Of a stretch of 5,845 bases of DNA, positions 4,603 to 5,845 are shown one piece after another. The position numbers and the translations under genes were made by a program. The notes beneath the pieces were generated by a model. That model did not search any database. It saw only the letters and a program-made list of their open reading frames with translations, and was not told where the DNA came from. Source of the DNA: an uncultured cyanobacterium. Lineage in GTDB: Bacteria > Cyanobacteriota > Cyanobacteriia > Pseudanabaenales > Pseudanabaenaceae. The first letter of the stretch is position 1. Each line of letters begins with the position of its first letter. The stretch is taken from assembly GCA_903819605.1 (NCBI GenBank), contig CAIJEA010000193.1, forward strand, positions 1 through 5,845, in the 5' to 3' direction.

Positions 4603-5709
4603 ATGCCTGCTGCTTATTTAATTAAGAAACTTCAATCGGTTGAACAAACCTTCAATGAACTGACTCGTCGGATGGGCGATCCTGACGTGGCTACCGATCA
4701 TGGCGAGTTTCAGCGCATTGCTAAGGTGCGTGCTTCTCTAGAAGAAACAGTTCTGACTTACGATGCTTTTCGGAAGGCAGAACAGGATTTTGCCGAGTCG
4801 CAAGAAATCCTGAAGGAGTCTAACGACCCTGAACTAAAGGAAATGGCGGCTTTGGAGGTTGATGAGTTATCGACAACACTGGAAGAGCTAGAAAAAAAGT
4901 TACAGATCCTCCTACTGCCCCAAGATCCTAATGATGATAAGAACATCATGTTGGAAATTCGTGCAGGTACTGGCGGTGATGAGGCTGGAATCTGGGCAGG
5001 CGATTTGGTGCGGCTATATACTCGATATGCGGAACGTCAAGGCTGGCGCGTAAAGATGGTCAGTGAGACCCTAGCGGAAATGGGTGGATTTAAAGAGGCG
5101 ATCATTGAAGTGCAGGGCGATCGCGTTTATAGCAAACTCAAGTTTGAGTCGGGCGTGCATCGTGTCCAGCGTGTGCCAGCAACTGAATCACAGGGGCGCG
5201 TACATACATCGACAGCAACCGTGGCGGTCATGCCTGAGGTTGATGCGGTGGAAATCCATATCGATCCCAAAGATATCGAAATGTCCACAGCGCGATCGGG
5301 TGGTGCTGGTGGTCAAAACGTAAATAAAGTGGAGACGGCAGCGGATTTATTTCACAAGCCGACTGGAATCAGAATTTTTTGTACTGAAGAGCGATCGCAG
5401 TTACAAAACAAAGAGCGGGCAATGCAGATTTTGCGGGCAAAGCTCTATGAAATAAAATTGCGCGAACAACAAGCAGAAATTACTTCCATGCGCCGATCGC
5501 AGGTTGGGACTGGTTCGCGGTCTGAGAAAATTCGTACTTACAACTATAAAGATAGTCGTCTGACAGAGCATCGTCTGGGACAGAACTTTACCTTGCCGCC
5601 GATCCTCGAAGGTGATATTGAAGAAGTAATTCAAAGCTGTATTTCTAAGGATCAGCAGGAGCGATTGCAGGAATTGGCGATCGCTACTGGGGAAGATCTA
5701 GTTTCATAA
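4603..5709 (+). CDS. prfA: peptide chain release factor 1
   Basis: 368 aa, about the normal length. RF1 recognises UAA and UAG in the ribosomal A site and triggers hydrolysis of peptidyl-tRNA. Seen in order: an N-terminal helical region (about 5-105); LEIRAGTGGDEAGIWAGDL (117-135); GVHRVQRVPATESQGRVHTS (184-203), with the RF1-type PAT tripeptide (192-194) that reads the stop codon; SGGAGGQNVNKVETA (232-246), with the catalytic GGQ at 236-238, whose Gln is normally methylated by PrmC; TEERSQLQNKERAM (261-274); and the C-terminal RTYNYKDSRLTEHR (311-324). PAT rather than SPF separates it from RF2. The ATG at 4603 fits the family N-terminus (YLIKKLQSVEQTFNEL), but there is no Shine-Dalgarno before it. 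It may be cotranscribed with rpmE. It is followed by a strong hairpin. Confidence 0.98.
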   Translation: MPAAYLIKKLQSVEQTFNELTRRMGDPDVATDHGEFQRIAKVRASLEETVLTYDAFRKAEQDFAESQEILKESNDPELKEMAALEVDELSTTLEELEKKLQILLLPQDPNDDKNIMLEIRAGTGGDEAGIWAGDLVRLYTRYAERQGWRVKMVSETLAEMGGFKEAIIEVQGDRVYSKLKFESGVHRVQRVPATESQGRVHTSTATVAVMPEVDAVEIHIDPKDIEMSTARSGGAGGQNVNKVETAADLFHKPTGIRIFCTEERSQLQNKERAMQILRAKLYEIKLREQQAEITSMRRSQVGTGSRSEKIRTYNYKDSRLTEHRLGQNFTLPPILEGDIEEVIQSCISKDQQERLQELAIATGEDLVS

Positions 5710-5754
5710 AATCTGAGCAAGTATAAAGCGCTTACTCCTATCTATAGCAGTAGC

Positions 5755-5840
5755 CAGTTATGTTAGGACAAAAGCAAAACCCAGAAGAAAGTAGCGGTGC
5801 TTAGCGCCGCTACTTTCTTCTGGGTTTTATGTCTTAACTG
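5755..5840. repeat. larger imperfect palindromic unit around the prfA terminator
   Basis: Beyond the perfect stem the flanks remain roughly inverted: CAGTTA (5755-5760) faces TAACTG (5835-5840). Between them the left flank (TGTTAGGACAAAAGC) and the right flank (ATGTC on the plus strand) share GAC plus A-rich sequence, with insertions on the left. This suggests an 86-bp or longer palindromic element rather than a simple terminator. The window ends 5 bp later, so the right border is not seen. Confidence 0.35.
5776..5828 (+). terminator. strong hairpin terminator after prfA
   Basis: 22 perfect pairs (5776-5797 with 5807-5828) continue with three more, including one T·G wobble, to a TTA loop (5801-5803). 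The right arm ends GGGTTTT, giving a T-rich tail. It lies 66 nt after the prfA stop. Arm and loop sequences closely match the hairpin after the acetyltransferase gene. Confidence 0.8.
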
Positions 5841-5845
5841 ACTTG

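Larger units (their letters stand above)
332..5684. repeat. eleven HIP1 octamers (GCGATCGC) scattered over the window
   Basis: Perfect copies start at 332, 486, 606, 644, 955, 1634, 2493, 3584, 5117, 5391 and 5677. Five fall in the first kilobase, within the pseudouridine synthase gene. Random expectation at this length is well below one. Such over-representation is a known feature of many cyanobacterial genomes and is the main taxonomic clue here. Confidence 0.9.

Noticed and set aside
5719..5740. Possible NtcA site near GTATAAAGCGCTTAC
   Set aside because: The spacing between GTA and TAC is nine bases, not eight, and it lies downstream of prfA rather than before a gene.

Overview
The window looks like chromosomal DNA from a cyanobacterium. 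It has moderate-to-low GC and eleven perfect copies of the octamer GCGATCGC (HIP1), a cyanobacterial signature. Its proteins also have a cyanobacterial character: a Ycf52/NSI-like acetyltransferase, a zinc-free L31 next to release factor 1, and a long-form RluA-type pseudouridine synthase. A filamentous Pseudanabaena-like genome is possible, but the genus is a guess.

Layout: positions 1-1061 (minus) hold the N-terminal 353 codons of a long-form pseudouridine synthase whose catalytic domain runs off the left edge. A 76-bp palindromic repeat is inserted into it in frame. Only 27 bp away, and divergent from it, is selO (1089-2516, plus), a pseudokinase-fold protein AMPylase. selO converges on a tandem ACT-domain gene (2546-3262, minus). 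The two share one perfect palindromic terminator that contains both stop codons. A 344-bp divergent intergenic region (3263-3606) carries short direct repeats and candidate promoters. It leads to a GNAT acetyltransferase (3607-4113, plus), then rpmE (4269-4505) and prfA (4603-5709), all on the plus strand. A long hairpin follows the acetyltransferase gene and another follows prfA.

The genes do not form one pathway. rpmE and prfA are a translation pair (ribosomal protein and stop-codon reader). The pseudouridine synthase also acts on RNA. SelO, the ACT protein and the acetyltransferase are probably regulatory or modifying proteins with unknown targets here. I see no defence system, transposase gene, tRNA, rRNA or CRISPR array.

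The most interesting signals are non-coding. One is a palindromic repeat translated as a 26-residue linker inside an enzyme. The other is a set of three gene-end hairpins sharing the same apical sequence, two of which also share long arms that differ only by compensated base-pair changes.
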